The notes under the pieces: generated by a model
What the model saw: only the letters and a program-made list of their open reading frames with translations
The model's database searches: none
Told to the model about the DNA's origin: nothing
Origin: Citrus sinensis
Taxonomy: Eukaryota; Streptophyta; Magnoliopsida; Sapindales; Rutaceae
Assembly (NCBI RefSeq): GCF_022201045.2
Contig: NC_068562.1
Coordinates: 13,639,001-13,703,000, forward strand
Length of the DNA: 64,000 bases
Direction: 5' to 3'
Shown: positions 22,156 through 36,180 of the stretch, one piece after another
How positions within the stretch are numbered: position 1 is the stretch's first letter
Layout of the letters: each line of letters opens with the position of its first letter
Program-made: the position numbers and the translations under genes

Positions 22156-25100
22156 ATATATATATATATATAACCACACACAGTAGGATTTATAGTTATT
22201 CGAATTTGATTCTAAATACATCAGTAAAGGAAGTGGTCTATTTTTTTTTAAAAAAGTTTATTTTGTTGAAATTTGCATTATTATAAGCAAACAAGAAATG
22301 AAAAACTAACTTAACTTGGACAAGAATTGATCCCAATACTGTTGGCTAGTAGGCAGTATTGATTATGCCCACACGTACTGGGCATTTGAATGATCATTTT
22401 ATTTAGGAATGGCAACGACAAAAAGAGCTTGTATTTATTATCTCAAAATTGCATGGGTCTCCATAAGCGTGCAACGTGAATGAACTGATCATGTGGGATC
22501 TCAATTAAACTCGATTTATGTACAATAGAAATCAACAAATTTTAAAGATATGTTTGTGTTTGAGACTATTCTTTTTCAAATATATATTAGGTAAACTTTT
22601 TTTTTTGTTTTCCAAGAAGTATTTGAGGGATTTTAATATTTCAAAAAAAATATTCTAATTTAGCTTTACGGTTTGTTTCATTATAAATGATAAGAAATCT
22701 TTGTTAATTAAATGGATCCTAATTAGATAGCTCTGTTATGGTGCAATCTAAATCTCTAGCCATTGAAAAGATTCTTCTTCACATGAGCTAAAAAAGAAAT
22801 AATAGAAGGGTTTAACAGCCAATTAATTCCTTTTTTAAAAAAAAAATTATAGTTTAAAGTTCTCACCATTGTTCTTTCACTTAAAAAAAAGTAAAAAAAA
22901 ACAACATTTGTCGCTCACGTGCAAATAGTACTCCACACTCACAAGTCACTAGTGAGGCCGTGGGAATTTGAGTCCAAAATGTAATCCATCTATGCATGCA
23001 TGTGAATGTGGGTGAAAATTGGAAAAACAGACAAAACACTTTTATAAAGAAGTGCTTTTGAAACAGTTATGCTTGGTGCTGAAGCCATAAATTAAATAGA
23101 ATGAATTGACAAGGTTTAATAAGCAACAAAAAGTAAAATACACAATTGATAGATATGCATGTGAATGTGGAAGAAAATTGAATAACCAACAAAACACTTT
23201 TAAAAGATGTGGTTTTGAGATAGTGCTTAGTACTGAAAGTGATTTAAAGTCATTAATTAAGTAACAAAACTAGATACCAAATATCCCAATTGTTATGGAG
23301 CCACAAACAAAAGAGTCGTATCTACCATTTTTTTTTTCTATTTTTACTTTATTTTTGTTAACTATTTTTGAAATATTTTGTATTAAATTATTGATTACAA
23401 GATATATAAAAGAAATTATGTCTTTGGTAAGGCGGCCGGGCTGTCTGTGATAATTTGGGCGTCAAATTAATGATGATTATGTTCCTTAGGAGTTAGTCTA
23501 ATTAAGGCTTTATCTTTATTTTTGCATGCTTTCAATCTGGGCATCATTAGCAATCCGTCTCTGAATCTCGCAATTTTTTTTTTCAATTGTAATGATTATA
23601 AACTTATCTGTGAGTTCTCTCATGTAAAAAAATTAGATCCCTTCATCATTCTTAATTTCATCAATTTCTGAATTGAGTTGTAATTTTTTTTCTTCTCAGT
23701 ATTAGGCTCATTAGTGTCATTTTGATCCGACTCATTTTACACCTTTAATCTTGAATTCTTTGTGTGTGCGTGCGTGTATGTAACAAAAATAATTTTTATA
23801 TCATGAATCTATACTCTGTCATCGACCTTTTTTTATTTAGAAAAAAAAAACCCAAGGGATTAGAAATTCTCAACCCTTAGGAAACCAATATTACAAGGTT
23901 TTAAATTTCTTTCAGCATATAGATTATATACTTCGGCATAATTAAGTTAAATTGTCAACACTTTAAGCTTTCAACTGAAGGATTACTTTATATTATTTTT
24001 AGGCTAATCAAGATAATAATAAAATAGTCTTATACGTGATGGCAGGCAGCAAGCCTGCAACTAATACAATTAAATTACAATTATTTTAAAAGAAATAAAT
24101 TACATGTTTGTAATCTTATTATAAATTCAACAAAATTAGATTCAAGTGAGTTTTTAAAGATTTTAAAAAAATTTTGCCATATGTATTTTAATAACAGTAT
24201 ATGGGTAAGAATTAATTTCTTTTCCAAATTCAACCTAATTAATCAATTACATTATATATATTTATAGAAACCAAACGGAGACATTTTTTTTTATCAAATA
24301 TTAATAAATGAATCACTGCAAAAAAAAATGCAAGAAATTCATATGTAATAAAGTTTTTCTTCGGGAGTCGTAAGGATTTAAGAATTAAATTAAGGCAAAG
24401 CTGTGATGTCAACTCTTTTCCTTTTTGCTTTTAATTTTTATGATAACGCGTTCAAATATAATAAAGTGGTAATTAATTAGTTAGTGATGGCGGACAACAC
24501 CTAATACAATGATAATTAACAATTAAATTTTATGTTAAACAAGTCATCTTATTTTTATTGTATATCTTCAAACCTCCCTCATATTTAAACCGACCAATTT
24601 GTATAAAGTAGTTTCTTGATCAAGTTTATCATTGATATTATAAGACATCATAATTAACTAGTAATTGTTTTCTAAAATTAAAAACAAAATTTGAAATTTT
24701 CCCATGTCAATTTGCAAAACTAATTTCTTCTTTCTTTTATTTTCCTAAGTTAAGCCTAAGCCTAGGACGGACCTAGCAATAACCCAATCTACTTCTGTTA
24801 GGTGAGATTAATTAATCTAGAAACTCAATGGATCTTAACCATGAAACCATGCTTTTCACACGTTATTCAATATGGTCTTAAAGCAACGGAAGAAATTGAA
24901 TAGCTTCTTTAAGCAGGATTAGTAGTTGATGAGTTAGAGCTAATTAATAAAATTTGTCATTCAAGTCAGTTGGTAGCATTGATTCAAAGGGAGTTGCTTG
25001 TAGTTAAACTAAAAACCAGAGAACCCATCTTTTCCACAAGTCGAGTTGCCTTGTTTGAAATTTTTATTCCAAAATTTTCCACAAAAACAGAAGTAGTGGG

Positions 25101-25631
25101 GGGTCCATACACGTTACTCTTTTCCCATAGCGTGATTGATGGCAATCCATTTTCTCTCCAAGAATTAACAATCCTTCGCTCACACTCCTTGATCACATTT
25201 TTTGGTGTTAACATTGCCATTTGGCCATGCAAACCCCACTTCAAACTTTTCTTTCTGCTTTATTCATTCTCAAGTTTCAACAACCATATCATAAAATGGA
25301 AGATAGAAAAATATATATATAACAAAATTATTTGATTATGTTACTATTATTGAGTAATGTTACTACTATTATAATGAGCCGTACTAATATTAAAATTATT
25401 TGATTGATCCACAATTTCAATATTATTCAAATAAAATTATAAAATTACGTCATATGTCCAGTTACTCATCAGTGAATTAAATTGTTTCACTGCACTAAAT
25501 CATTTCTGTATGTTTTTATTTATTTATTTATTATGCACATGCATCCCATTTAAGACTCTCTCATCCGTAGGGGCACAAAAAAAAAATTATTTATTATTTA
25601 AAAAAAAAAAACCATTTCCCCTTTTCCTTCT
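22156..25631. other. AT-rich gene-free stretch
   Basis: No gene is recognised. A worn direct repeat of about 100 bp starts near 22995 and 23157 (both begin GCATGTGAATGTGG). The segment 24960-25300 is less AT-biased and open on both strands (24970-25335 + and 25244-24984 -), but neither translation shows a known motif, so I leave it uncalled. Confidence 0.45.
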
Positions 25632-25644
25632 TTATATATATATA
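25632..25644 (+). promoter_or_regulatory. TATA box of the SAM-domain gene
   Basis: TTATATATATATA lies about 65-78 bp before the ATG at 25710. It is followed by a CA/CT-rich leader typical of a plant 5' UTR. Confidence 0.6.
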
Positions 25645-25709
25645 GACACTCATATCTCTCAAACTTTCAACACGCATCACACATTCATTTCATTACACTT
25701 CAAAGAGTC

Positions 25710-26315
25710 ATGGACTGGTTTTCATGGCTCTCTAAAACTGGCTTGGAGCCAACTCTCGTGTATGAATACGGCCTTGCTTTTGCTCACAATGAGCTAGAAG
25801 AAGAAGACATAGCTTATTTCAACCATGAGTTTCTTCAAAGCATGGGCATATCTATAGCCAAGCACAGGCTAGAGATCCTCAAGCTGGCAAGAAAAGAAAA
25901 GGGAGCAGCTGGTCCAAAGCCTGTGTCAAGGCTCATAGTTGCTATCAAGAGAACAAAAAGATCTCTTGCTAAGTATTTGAGGACTTGGGTTCGAAGAGAA
26001 GATTCATCTACAGCTCTTGTTGTTGTGCCTAATAAGCCTAGTTATGGCACAAGATGGAGAAGTGCCATGTTGAAGAGGAACAAGAAGTTGATGCTGCCTA
26101 AACCCGGAAGACTGCTCCTCACCAGTGGAAGGGTCAATAGTTTTTCAAGCCCTGTATTTAGTTATGATCATAATAAGGAGGAGAAGATGAATGGTTATGA
26201 TCATCATGAACATGATCATGATCATCACGAGGTTGCAGATGATGATCGGTATTGGTCAACAGGAGTTGAAGAGATCAGATGGGACACAATGTTTCAGAAC
26301 TTGAAACCCACATGA
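25710..26315 (+). CDS. SAM (sterile alpha motif) domain protein
   Basis: An intronless gene for 201 residues. Residues 1-65 look like a SAM domain: MDWFSWLSKTGLEPTLVYEY at the start, a middle ELEEEDIAYFNHEFLQSMGI, and ISIAKHRLEILKLA as the last helix. SAM domains mostly mediate protein-protein binding. The middle (about 70-150) is basic with many Lys/Arg. Residues 172-190 are rich in His and Asp (DHHEHDHDHHE), a possible metal-binding or low-complexity stretch. The tail STGVEEIRWDTMFQNLKPT looks like the conserved end of a small plant SAM family. The function of that family is not known to me. The upstream TATA box and leader support this start. Confidence 0.88.
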   Translation: MDWFSWLSKTGLEPTLVYEYGLAFAHNELEEEDIAYFNHEFLQSMGISIAKHRLEILKLARKEKGAAGPKPVSRLIVAIKRTKRSLAKYLRTWVRREDSSTALVVVPNKPSYGTRWRSAMLKRNKKLMLPKPGRLLLTSGRVNSFSSPVFSYDHNKEEKMNGYDHHEHDHDHHEVADDDRYWSTGVEEIRWDTMFQNLKPT

Positions 26316-27423
26316 AAGGTCAAATTTTTTCTTTTCAATATTTTGTTCTGAATTTGATTTTAGATTGTAATGGTGAGAGATGGGTTTTTGGGGTTCTTCC
26401 ACCAGATTTTTATTTTTATTTTTTTATTAAATTTTTACTTAATTTATAGGGGTGTGTTAAAGAAGAAGATCATTGAATTGATCTTTTACTTTAGTGGTGG
26501 GTCAAGATAAAAATGAAGACTTGGGCAGCAAGGGTCTGTTTCGGCAATCAAGCTGTCTCCACTTAGCTTTTGTATGCTATAATCTTTTTTTCTTTTTACC
26601 TTTGATAGACAAGAATGCACTAGTCCTTAGTGTCTTTTTGAAAAGAATTTGTGTTACATATGTGCAAATACGTAGCAAGAATTGTATCTGTATCCGTTTT
26701 TTGGGTTGAAAATACTGAAAATTTGTACTGGCAGAAATATTCAGATATATTTGTTTTGGCAGAAATATTCAGATATATTTGTTTTGGGTGAATCTTGACT
26801 CTTTTGATAGTGTTGTCACTTTTATTGAAGTGTAAACATATTTAATATTGGATTTTGGCAGCTGTATTTTGACCAAAAATTTAAAAAAGCACAAATGGGA
26901 GCGTCCGCATATTTTATATTTATGAACGACAAAGAAATGTCCGGGTTTAAAAGGTTCCATTTACTGAGAATTTTTACATTGGTAAATTTCTATTACTTCA
27001 TGTTGCAATAATATTTACAACGTATACAATTAGTTTATGATCCAAAGAATACATTGAAGTACGATCCTAATGCAAAATAAGACGTCAGAAAGAAAAATTG
27101 TAAATTATAAATTACTCTTGGGGAAGGAAGAAGCTCAATTATATTATATTGATCAATAGCATCTAATTCAGGAGGGTGCACATGCTCCTGTTTAAAGTAC
27201 AGCATCATGGGATGTTTTAACTATGTATCCACAAAATCTTGGCCATTGTTTCACAGTACTCACTGGCCACTGACTCACCCAGATAATATGCAACAACATC
27301 ATATATATAGCCAATGCAAGCCGCAATCTGCTTCCTAGAGAGCAAAAAATAAGATTGGTGGACAGACCAACCCAAAAATAGGCATGCCTGGATTTTATTG
27401 ATAATCATTATATTCTGTAAATT
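26316..27423. other. 3' region of the SAM gene and spacer to the transporter gene
   Basis: Likely the 3' UTR of the SAM-domain gene first, then AT-rich spacer that includes the 3' UTR of the convergent transporter gene. It includes a short tandem duplication at 26730-26785. Confidence 0.5.
26730..26785. repeat. Two exact 28-bp tandem copies
   Basis: 26730-26757 and 26758-26785 are identical, each GGCAGAAATATTCAG through TTGTTTT. Their identity suggests recent slippage. Confidence 0.9.
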
Positions 27424-30400
27424 TCAGTGGTCTGATGGTTGAGGCACGCGAAACGAGCCTCCGGCGTATAGCATCTGGTAAACAGGTCGGATTCTGATTG
27501 TCAAAATTATGCTCAAGATGGTGCCTAGCCCACAGACTCCAGCTAGGACCAGGAAGGTAAGCCTGAAGCACTCAGCACCTATGCAGGTGGAACTTCCCTG
27601 CTTGGTAGCTTCTGCATCGTATAGTTTACCGGCAAGCAGTCCGGAGAAAAGGAGCGCACCAATAGGATTTCCCAGCAGTATGAAGTTATAAATAAGGCCA
27701 AAATGTTTCAAGCCAAAAAGCTCGGAGGCAGTTGGAACCATCAAAGAGTATATGACGCCATAGCAGACTCCAAGCAGTACAGTCGCAGCATAGAGGGTAC
27801 CGCTGAGAGCTGATGCATACAGGAGGAATGTCAAGATCATCATAATATGCGTGCACGTAATCCAAACTGTCCGAGGAATTGCTTTTGATCTGCAATTATG
27901 ATAATTCCAAATGAAATTGTAGAAGATCTTCCAACAGTCCCATAGTATCACATCAAACAAAAATATGGTTGGAATTTTGTTTTGAAGACAGAATTCAAAA
28001 AATTGTCAAGAAACCACAATCATCTTTCGAAAATTAAGCAAATTATTGCCAGGATGCACTTCCTAAGGTTTTTAGATACTAAATAAAAGGCAACATGACT
28101 CAGTGAGAGCGAAAATAAAGGAGGTGAAAGAATCCATGTAAACTGCACAGTATAAGAACTTTAAATTGTAACAAGGTGAAATCATGTCATGTATGCTGAC
28201 ACAAAAACTTCAACTGTGGTTTGGAACTTTTCAAACAAAACAAGAAAACATTTGCATTTTCTACCCAGTTTAATGCTTCTTAAGTAAGAGCAAAAGAGTA
28301 ATGACCTGACATAGTGTTCGGACAGCACACCCGAGCCAAGGCGACCAGCAAAATTGCACAAGCTGAAAAGACAAAGCAATTCTGTAGTATCATTGACTCC
28401 TAATGCAACCCCAATTTGTGCCAAATTGTTGAGAACTGTGACTCCAGCTCCAACACCTAGAAAGTATACAAACCAAAGAAGCCAGAAATCAGCCTTAACA
28501 AAAGCTTCACCTAATTTGAAATCCTCCCCTCTCCTGGGTCTCCGTTTCTCCTTCACTGCCCCCTCCCCTATGGCAAGAAGTATCTCCACATCTGAGAAAT
28601 CTTCAGTCTCGTAAAAACTTCCAAGATATGCAGCAGATGAAGATGGTGTCAACAAAGGATCTGTTTGGGTTGAATCACCCCCTTCTTGAGCCAAACTGTC
28701 TGAAGAGCCGGCCGAACGAATACGTTTCTTGGTAGCAGGGAAAAGGGTCATTTTGACAGGAATTGCCAATGGAGACAGCATAAATACAACCATTATGGCA
28801 ACTAATATGTAGGAAAGAGCATCGCTTAGAGAAACATAATCGCTTGTTATTGAAATTGCAACAACATAGATAGCAAGAAAAACGCTTGCAGCTTGGGTGA
28901 AAACAAAATGACCATGCTCTGAAGAGTCTTCTCCGGAAGCTGGTGTACATGCCCGGATGAAGTATGTTGTGACTAAGCAGATTAAAGGAATCCCAAGTGC
29001 AAGGAACAGAAGGAGTGTTGTTGCAGAATTCTGAAGCACCATATTGTATAACACGGTATATATTGCAGCAGCAATCCCAGCATAACCTTTGAGGATGCCA
29101 GCAACAGTACCTCTACTGAGGGGGAAATTCCTCATGTTAGTTACTAGCACTGCTGTTCCAAACCATGCATTGCTATTAGTAGCAACAACAAGTGCAATCC
29201 ATAACTGCCATAATATTGACAACAAAGATTATGAGCACATATGCTAAAAGTGGCACATTCATACCAAGAGACCGGCCCTAACAGCTAAAATGCCTGAAAA
29301 CAAAGTGTTGAACCAAAAAAGGTATCTTTTTGAATGAACTAATGCTAATTTACAAACACATTTCTCAAAGATTAGCATCATGCAATTACTTCCATCTCAT
29401 CAGGAGGTTTTGGTCGAGAAGTTTACATATCTTGGATTAGCATAAAATGGGGAAAAAATCTTTCAGAAAAATTCAACGTAAGATATCTTTCCTAAGATGC
29501 ATGTATATTCAATATATGCATGAAAAAACCTGGTACCATAAACTCATTCTCACTCAGCACCTACACTTTACCATCTCTTAACTTTCTTTATCATGAACAA
29601 CAATGAAAAGTTGAGAAAATATGACTTCGTGTTGGTCCAAATAACACTTCTTGGGAAATCTTGGTAATTCTGTGTCCCGAATATGCAGTAAGTGAAAACA
29701 AATGCAACACAAGCTTAAACATCTACGGTAATCTAACCCTAGCTGGAGGATGGACAGCAAAGTAGCAACTATTCTTTTCCAATACATGAGATAAATAATC
29801 CTTTTGTACAAAACAAAATGAATTTAACGAACCACATCTAAATAGCTCAGTGCAAAAGGTACAGTGTAATGAAATCAGAAAAGAGGGAAGAAAACAATCA
29901 GTCTTGAAACAACAGCTATCACAGGACTGGATGATTGTCGAACCCTTTGCTATGATGATAACCAGGATTTGAAGTGGTAAGGATAAATATACAGCTTTCT
30001 TCCCTATACCCGCCAACACACTGAGTAGATGAATATGTCAGACATATAATAAACCTAGTCTATGCACAATGGTCACCAAACCAAAGATTCAAGGTATTGC
30101 AGACAATATGTAGTGTCTTAATTCTTAAAACATGATCATATTAAGAATTGACCTATCATTCAAACAGTACAATACATCGGAGCATTACAATAAGGACACA
30201 GATAAAACTTTTTACAATTTCATGGTATGATCTCCCCATATCAACAAAATGGACATTCCAGGTGACAATCCCGAACAGAAGACTTTTCACTCCTCAGCAC
30301 CACACACCCACAAAACAAAAAAAAAAAAAAAAAGAAGCAAGGAGCAAAGTTTGCCTCAACAGTCAACACTCTCAACGATTGAAAAAACAAATATGAGGGT

Positions 30401-32078
30401 GCCAGTGCGGCAAAACACAAGGAAAAGTCAACTGCACATTCCAATATTACCAGGCCAGGTACAGTGATATAAAGAAAAGGCTTTGACAAAACTCCAGTTA
30501 GAGACACTTAAATAAGCCCCTCACACAAAATATGTCGAGAACAAGCGTGTTACTGCACATATGTTATTCCAACATTCACAGACTTTTTACCTTTCATTGG
30601 ATGGACCATTATTAACAAGGACCAAACCTCAAAATTCAGAAATTGGGGATATTTCATCAAAAGGCACGATACGTTCATTTTCAACTTGTAGTTACAAAGA
30701 CTCCCCGGAACTTGCTACTACACGCTAAAGGCAAAGGAATGAGAAAAGGCTTTCAATAAAAATTTAAATTCAACAGATTTATCCTTTGTGGATGAGCACA
30801 TCAATGCTGTATTTTTCTTTTAAAGCATCTTTATACATACGTAAGCAAGTAGCAATTCCAAATCACAAACAATTTTCTCATATTAGCTCACTAATTTAAT
30901 ATCAAGCTCTAGTTGCTTGTATTTGACTGTTGTAGAAACTAAGAAAGTCAAATTTGCAGAAAACTAGTAAGATCTTGCAACCGCAAAAAATGCCATGATC
31001 AAGCATTTGTAAAATTCTGGTTGACCAGAAAATATAAAGATAAGTTCATATAAATTTTATGACACTCAAACTTAGAACACGAAGATACAGACACACAAAA
31101 TTTGCACTTCCCAATCAGATCAAGATGAATCTAACTCACAGCCCACGGAGAATCAAAATCCTTGAGTAGGTAGCCAGAGATTCAATATTTTCACTAAAAC
31201 AGAGAGATTAACTATCAACATATAGCTCCAGCTGATCATCCCAAAAATTTGAATCAGTAACAAAGCCATCAAAATCCAAAAGTTATCAATACCCATGAAG
31301 TAGTAATTCCAAATGATCAAATCCTCTAATGGCCATGAAAAGAAGTCCACCAACTTGAAATGATATCTTCCATTGAACCTAGTGGCATAGTTCCAGCCAA
31401 TCAACTTCACAATTCAGTCAACAAAACATCCATAAACTCTCAGAAAATCAGACTTATAATAATAATGAAGAGAAAATAAAAACTCAACACCATGTAGCAC
31501 CAACCTAAGCAAACCCAATTTGCTTTCAAATCCATCCATCTTACTCACCCCTATTAGTTCCATGGAATCAACCCTCGAGTGAGTACTCAAACAATCTAGT
31601 CAGAGAAACAATTATACTCACCCTTCAAGCAAAAAGTCCCATATAATCAAATCCCCATCTGGGTTTGCTGATATATTCTCTTAATGCATTCTATTCCAAA
31701 AAGCAATCAAAAAGTTAATATGCGTATAAAAGAAGAGAGAATACTTACCACCCAATAAGGCAGGCCAGTGATAGTCTGGCTAACAGCAAGCCAAATAACA
31801 CCATAACCCAAGAAACAAAGCACAACACCGACAAGAAGCACAGCCCAAGGAGGGAACTTGTTGCAAGCAATACCAGGTAGCAGTCCCACACTCTCTCCAA
31901 TATCATTGGCCACACCCAATATTGTGAGCTGTTGCTGATTATAACCCAGAACTGATTTTAATGCGGGCGAGTACAAAGGGAAGTTGTAAGCATTCCCAGC
32001 TGCTATCTCCACCCACACAGCTGCTGCCAAGCCCACCCATGGTGGCCTGCTCCCTGCCTTGAGCGCTATGTTTCGCAT
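27424..32078 (-). CDS. Nodulin-like / MFS transporter (NFD4-type)
   Basis: Three exons: 32078-31749, 29204-28306 and 27889-27424. Borders are GT-AG, the phases agree, and the product is 564 residues, the usual size for the plant nodulin-like MFS family. Exon 1 has the family start RPPWVGLAAAVWVEIAAGNAYNFPLYSP (shown in part: AGNAYNFPLYSPALK) and two membrane spans. Exon 2 continues with LWIALVVATNSNAWFGTAVL, NFPLSRGTVAGILKGYAG, more spans, a long polar loop with Ser/Thr runs, and a second half starting FWLLWFVYFLGVGAGVTVLNN. Exon 3 completes the C-terminal spans (GVCYGVIYSLMVPTASELFG, then GNPIGALLFSGLLAGKLYD). About 12 spans are expected in a cell membrane. The substrate is unknown. Intron 1 is long (2544 bp) and holds no gene that I can see. 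Splice sites are predicted from sequence only. Confidence 0.92.
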
Positions 32079-35000
32079 TCTGGGTTCTCAAAGTTTCAAA
32101 CTTTCTGCTTTCTTTTGCTAAAAGTTTAGACTTTTAGCATTGTTTTGGGACAAGAATGCAAGTAGCCGAAGAATGATGAAGGATTTGATGAGCTGAAACC
32201 TGAAAGGTTGGAGCCTTTAAGACTGGAGGCCTGGCGCTCAGCTCGCACGTGTTGTAAATAGAAATCAGTAAATGTCTAAATGATTTTACCAACAACTGAA
32301 CTGTAAAAACACTAGAACCAGATTGAAAATGAATATCCCAGTTTTGCGTGCGTTCATGCGTCTTCTGTCTTTATTCTATTAATTAATTGTGAAATAATAT
32401 CAGTCAATGTGATGCAAAACAACATTTTTTTAACAAATTCCCGGGAAAATTTATATTTTGATTAAGAATAATGTACCTATCAAGTTGAGATAAAAGAGCC
32501 TTACAATGCACACCAACATTCCCAACGGGGATATTTTTATTCATCTCAAATGCTAAAGACGTGTGTTGATTTGTTTTTCTCCCTCAAAGTGGAAAATATT
32601 AAATGGATGAAATAACTTAATTAGCGTGCGATCGTGTCATTAGCATACACAGTCCAAATTTATCGAGTCTTCATTTCGATATTTATTATGATTTCTAGTT
32701 AGATTTTAGGCATTTCTGGACAAAGATTGGACATGTCAAACATTGCTGTGTTGGCGAAAATCAATAGTACCACTTCATTTTCACAACTTAGCTTTACTAC
32801 AAATTCTAGAGAGAATCATGAGGAATAACTTGTTGAATAAATAAGTGATTCCTCTTTATACAAAATTGGATTGGAATTTAAAAGTAAACAACAAAAAGTA
32901 ATTAGAAAGGGGTTTCCATCTGATACGTATCATTACACCCGTCATGGTACGCAATAAAACACGTATCAATTTTTCATTAACGAGACTGAATTGTGCGCCA
33001 AAAGGGGTTTTCAGGGCAACTGCTACCATCACATGTATAGGTTATCATTTGTTCTTATCACATGGATGCTTAGAGCATGAAAAGCCAAAAATAATGAGAA
33101 TAAAGTTTCTTTTCAAGTGAAAATGATTGATTTGAACATGACACACTCAAAATTAATGATAAGTAAGCAATGTGGAACCATATGTCCTCAAATAAATTTG
33201 AAGAATTATTGGAGACATGCTTCACACATATACCAATCACTCTGAATGCTTAGGTGGGTTCGTTCCATCTAGACCAGCACGTATTTACAGAATTATTAGA
33301 TCTACCCTTCGACATATTTGGTCTTAATTTTGTAATTAATTAGAAAGAAAAGAAGTGTTAAAAAGTAAGATTAAACAACTTAAAACAAGCACATTTATTA
33401 ATCTACCGTATGTATAGGCTTGTACCTCCAAATTTATGAAGCTTATCAGTGTTTTTAGGTGGGTGTTTTAAATAGCTATTGAACAGAGCAAATTAATAGC
33501 CCCCATAATTTTACAACTTTCAAAACTCAAATTGTTCGATATAATTTTTTTTGAAATTTTTTTTTTTACATAGACGATTTTCAAAAGCACATAAAAATTC
33601 TGAAACATTTTTTTTAAAAAAAATTTAAGAAAATAAAAAATATATAAAGCCAACTATTCGTGTTTTGTCTTTTGTCTTCAATTTTTTTTTTCCCCCTGTT
33701 TTGTCGAAATTGAAAGGTAGTTGGTGTTTATACGTCAATGTCTTGGCAGCAAGCCACATTGTTTCTACACGTAAATGAGATAAGGTTAGGTCACGTTATG
33801 TGATTGAGAACATGAATGTAATCAAATCCAATTTCTCTTCTTGTCACAATTTTAAGATTAAAAGAGCCGTAACTTTTGAATAATTTATGAAGCTGTTCTA
33901 TTGTTTTTCTTTTTTCTTTTTTTTTTTTGGAAGAAATCGTTTTCATATTTATTGAGAAACAATTTTCATAAATATTTAATTTAATTGTTTGGGTTTAACA
34001 TAGTAAGATGAACTGATGGAGTAATAGGAGTGATAGAAAAGGAATTTGTATGAGTAAAATTGAGGATTTTATTTAAGCAGTGACTATGGTGGATAAATTA
34101 CTATTTAATAACCACACAATTAGAATAATAAATAATAATAAAATAAATTATTCACACTATCTTGTAGTTATTAAACATACTCTAAGATGGAAGCAACTCC
34201 CAAGTCTCTATCGTAACCGGGCCTAATTTAAAAAAAAAAATCATAAATAAGTGTAACATGGGCTCATCCCAAACCTTATTCCAGTTTGTATGGGTCAATT
34301 TTTCTAGCTGAAGCCCCCAATTGCCAAGGCCGTGTTTATTTGGTCTCAATTGGGCCTTTTCCCTTCTAGATTGATAAAATAGTTTTATATTTCTCAATAA
34401 GTGCGCTCTGAATTTGCATGATAAAACAAAATTATAACATAATACAACTTTGATCACTGTTTTTCATATAGATCATGAATATTAGTTGGTTTAACTAGTA
34501 AAATCATTTTAGATAATGTAATAAGCTTTTAAGGTTTGTTTCTCCACTCGTTCAAGGTTTAAGTACATTGCAATCAATGGTAAAGCTGGCACATTTTTTT
34601 TAGGGTGAGCTAAAAAATTTTTAGCTACAGTTCATGATTAAAGTGCAAGGAATTTTTGACTTTACACTAAAAAATAAATTATAACAAAAACAAACCCTAT
34701 GACTTTACACTATAACATTAAAAAAAAAAAGCAACAAAAACCCGTTCATCGTCGTCTCCCTTTGTATTCCCTTCTCTCTCATTAAAATTTTAAAATGAAA
34801 TACCTATTTCTCAAAAGTAAAAAATCAGATAATTTCTTCTTCTCATCATCTCCCCAAAATTTGCAAAATAGGCAACCCCTGTTTTTTTCTAAACCGAGGA
34901 ACTCAAGTTGGTGCCACCCTCACATTAAGACTTGAAAGTCGACCCTCACCTCACCTAACCATCGATCGTCATCCTCCATCGACAAATCCAATTTATGGAG

Positions 35001-35161
35001 TCATTAGCGTAGATAATTGCCAATGCTGAGTCGCAGTTGGCTTACAATTTGTTACGTTTAAAAAAATATTTAATATGGAGTTTTTTTTTTGTAATTCACT
35101 AAAAGTTTTTCCCAAAATTTTACTTGGGCTACAATTACAAGAATCATTTGTTTGCAATAAT
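32079..35161. other. Transporter gene upstream region and gene-free spacer
   Basis: The first ~180 bp is probably promoter and 5' UTR of the minus-strand transporter gene. The remainder is AT-rich with homopolymer runs. No further gene, RNA gene or clear element end was recognised. Confidence 0.5.
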
Positions 35162-35616
35162 TAGGGTTGACAGATTAGGGGCTTGGGTCATGCCCACTGC
35201 AAGGCTGGGCTTGAGCTTTTACTTATTTTTTATTTTTTTTAAAATTGATGTAAACTTGAAATAAGTTAATATAATTAAATTGTTATAATTAATAATGAAT
35301 TAAATTAAATTAAATTAAATAATAAATAAAGAAAATAAAGCAAATAAAAATTAAGAGATTTAATTTTTTTAATATTGGGTTCTCTAATTCAAGCACTCTC
35401 TAAACTAATTAACACTTAAAATAGAGTTTAATATTATAATTTTAAGTTTTTGATCATTATTGATATATAAATTAAGAATTTAAACTTATTTATTTTATTT
35501 TTCCATTATTTTCCAAATTTAATTTTATTATTATAATTTATAATTTTATTTTTTTTAAATAGAAGGCTTGGCCCTTGTCTAGGTTTGGGTCGACCCGGGC
35601 TTTTTTGCTATCCCTA
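35162..35616. mobile_element. Short non-autonomous hAT-like element
   Basis: The left end is TAGGGTTGACAG and the right end, inverted, is TAGGGATAGCAA. The flanking 8-mers GCAATAAT (35154-35161) and ACAATAAT (35617-35624) match at 7 of 8. GC-rich subterminal arms (CTTGGGTCATGCCC and GTCGACCCGGGC) enclose an AT-rich core. It is 455 bp and has no coding sequence. Confidence 0.75.
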
Positions 35617-36180
35617 ACAATAATCTTGTTAACAGAAAGCCTCTTACTAAAGCTATACAAGATGCTAAAAGGTGAAGTAAATTTTACTTTGTGCACAAAC
35701 ATATGAAGTTTACAAGCTTTCTTTCCCGCAATGAATGGTTATCCAAAAATTAGAAAAACAACAAGGAATTTGGCCATGACGTGAGTTCAGCCCCATTAAA
35801 ATCCCAAAATGACGTTAATCCAACTTCCTTGTTTCAAAGGAGATTTTGGACATAATGTAAACTCTACCCCCACCGACATTACAAAATAATGTTAATCTTC
35901 CTACATCCTCTCCCCCCTTTACAATATTTCATGACTAACAAAATCCTCCTTCAGTCCTACAAAGAAACTTGGAAGCTGGTGATACTCATGCAATCTTGCA
36001 GAATCAATCATCCACCTTCAAAGTCGGTCACACAGTTTCACAAACAAAAAATTTGAATTCCTCAAGCACTATAGATACCTTCCCTGATGTATCCCATCAC
36101 TAAACTATCGAATTACCGATATCTTTGGTAAATATCCCTTCTTTAGACAACACCTCTCAAACCCTTAATACTGACCTTAT
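35617..36180 (+). other. Possible left remnant of an older copia element
   Basis: Less AT-rich than its surroundings. From about 35960 a translation with Ser/Thr-rich, low-complexity character could be the linker that precedes reverse transcriptase in copia polyproteins, continuing at 42156 beyond the inserted LTR. This rests on context and is weak. Confidence 0.3.

Noticed and set aside
31153..31410. 85-codon frame inside intron 1 of the MFS gene
   Set aside because: It is in an intron, has no family motif, and is not needed for the 564-residue product, whose exons join in phase.
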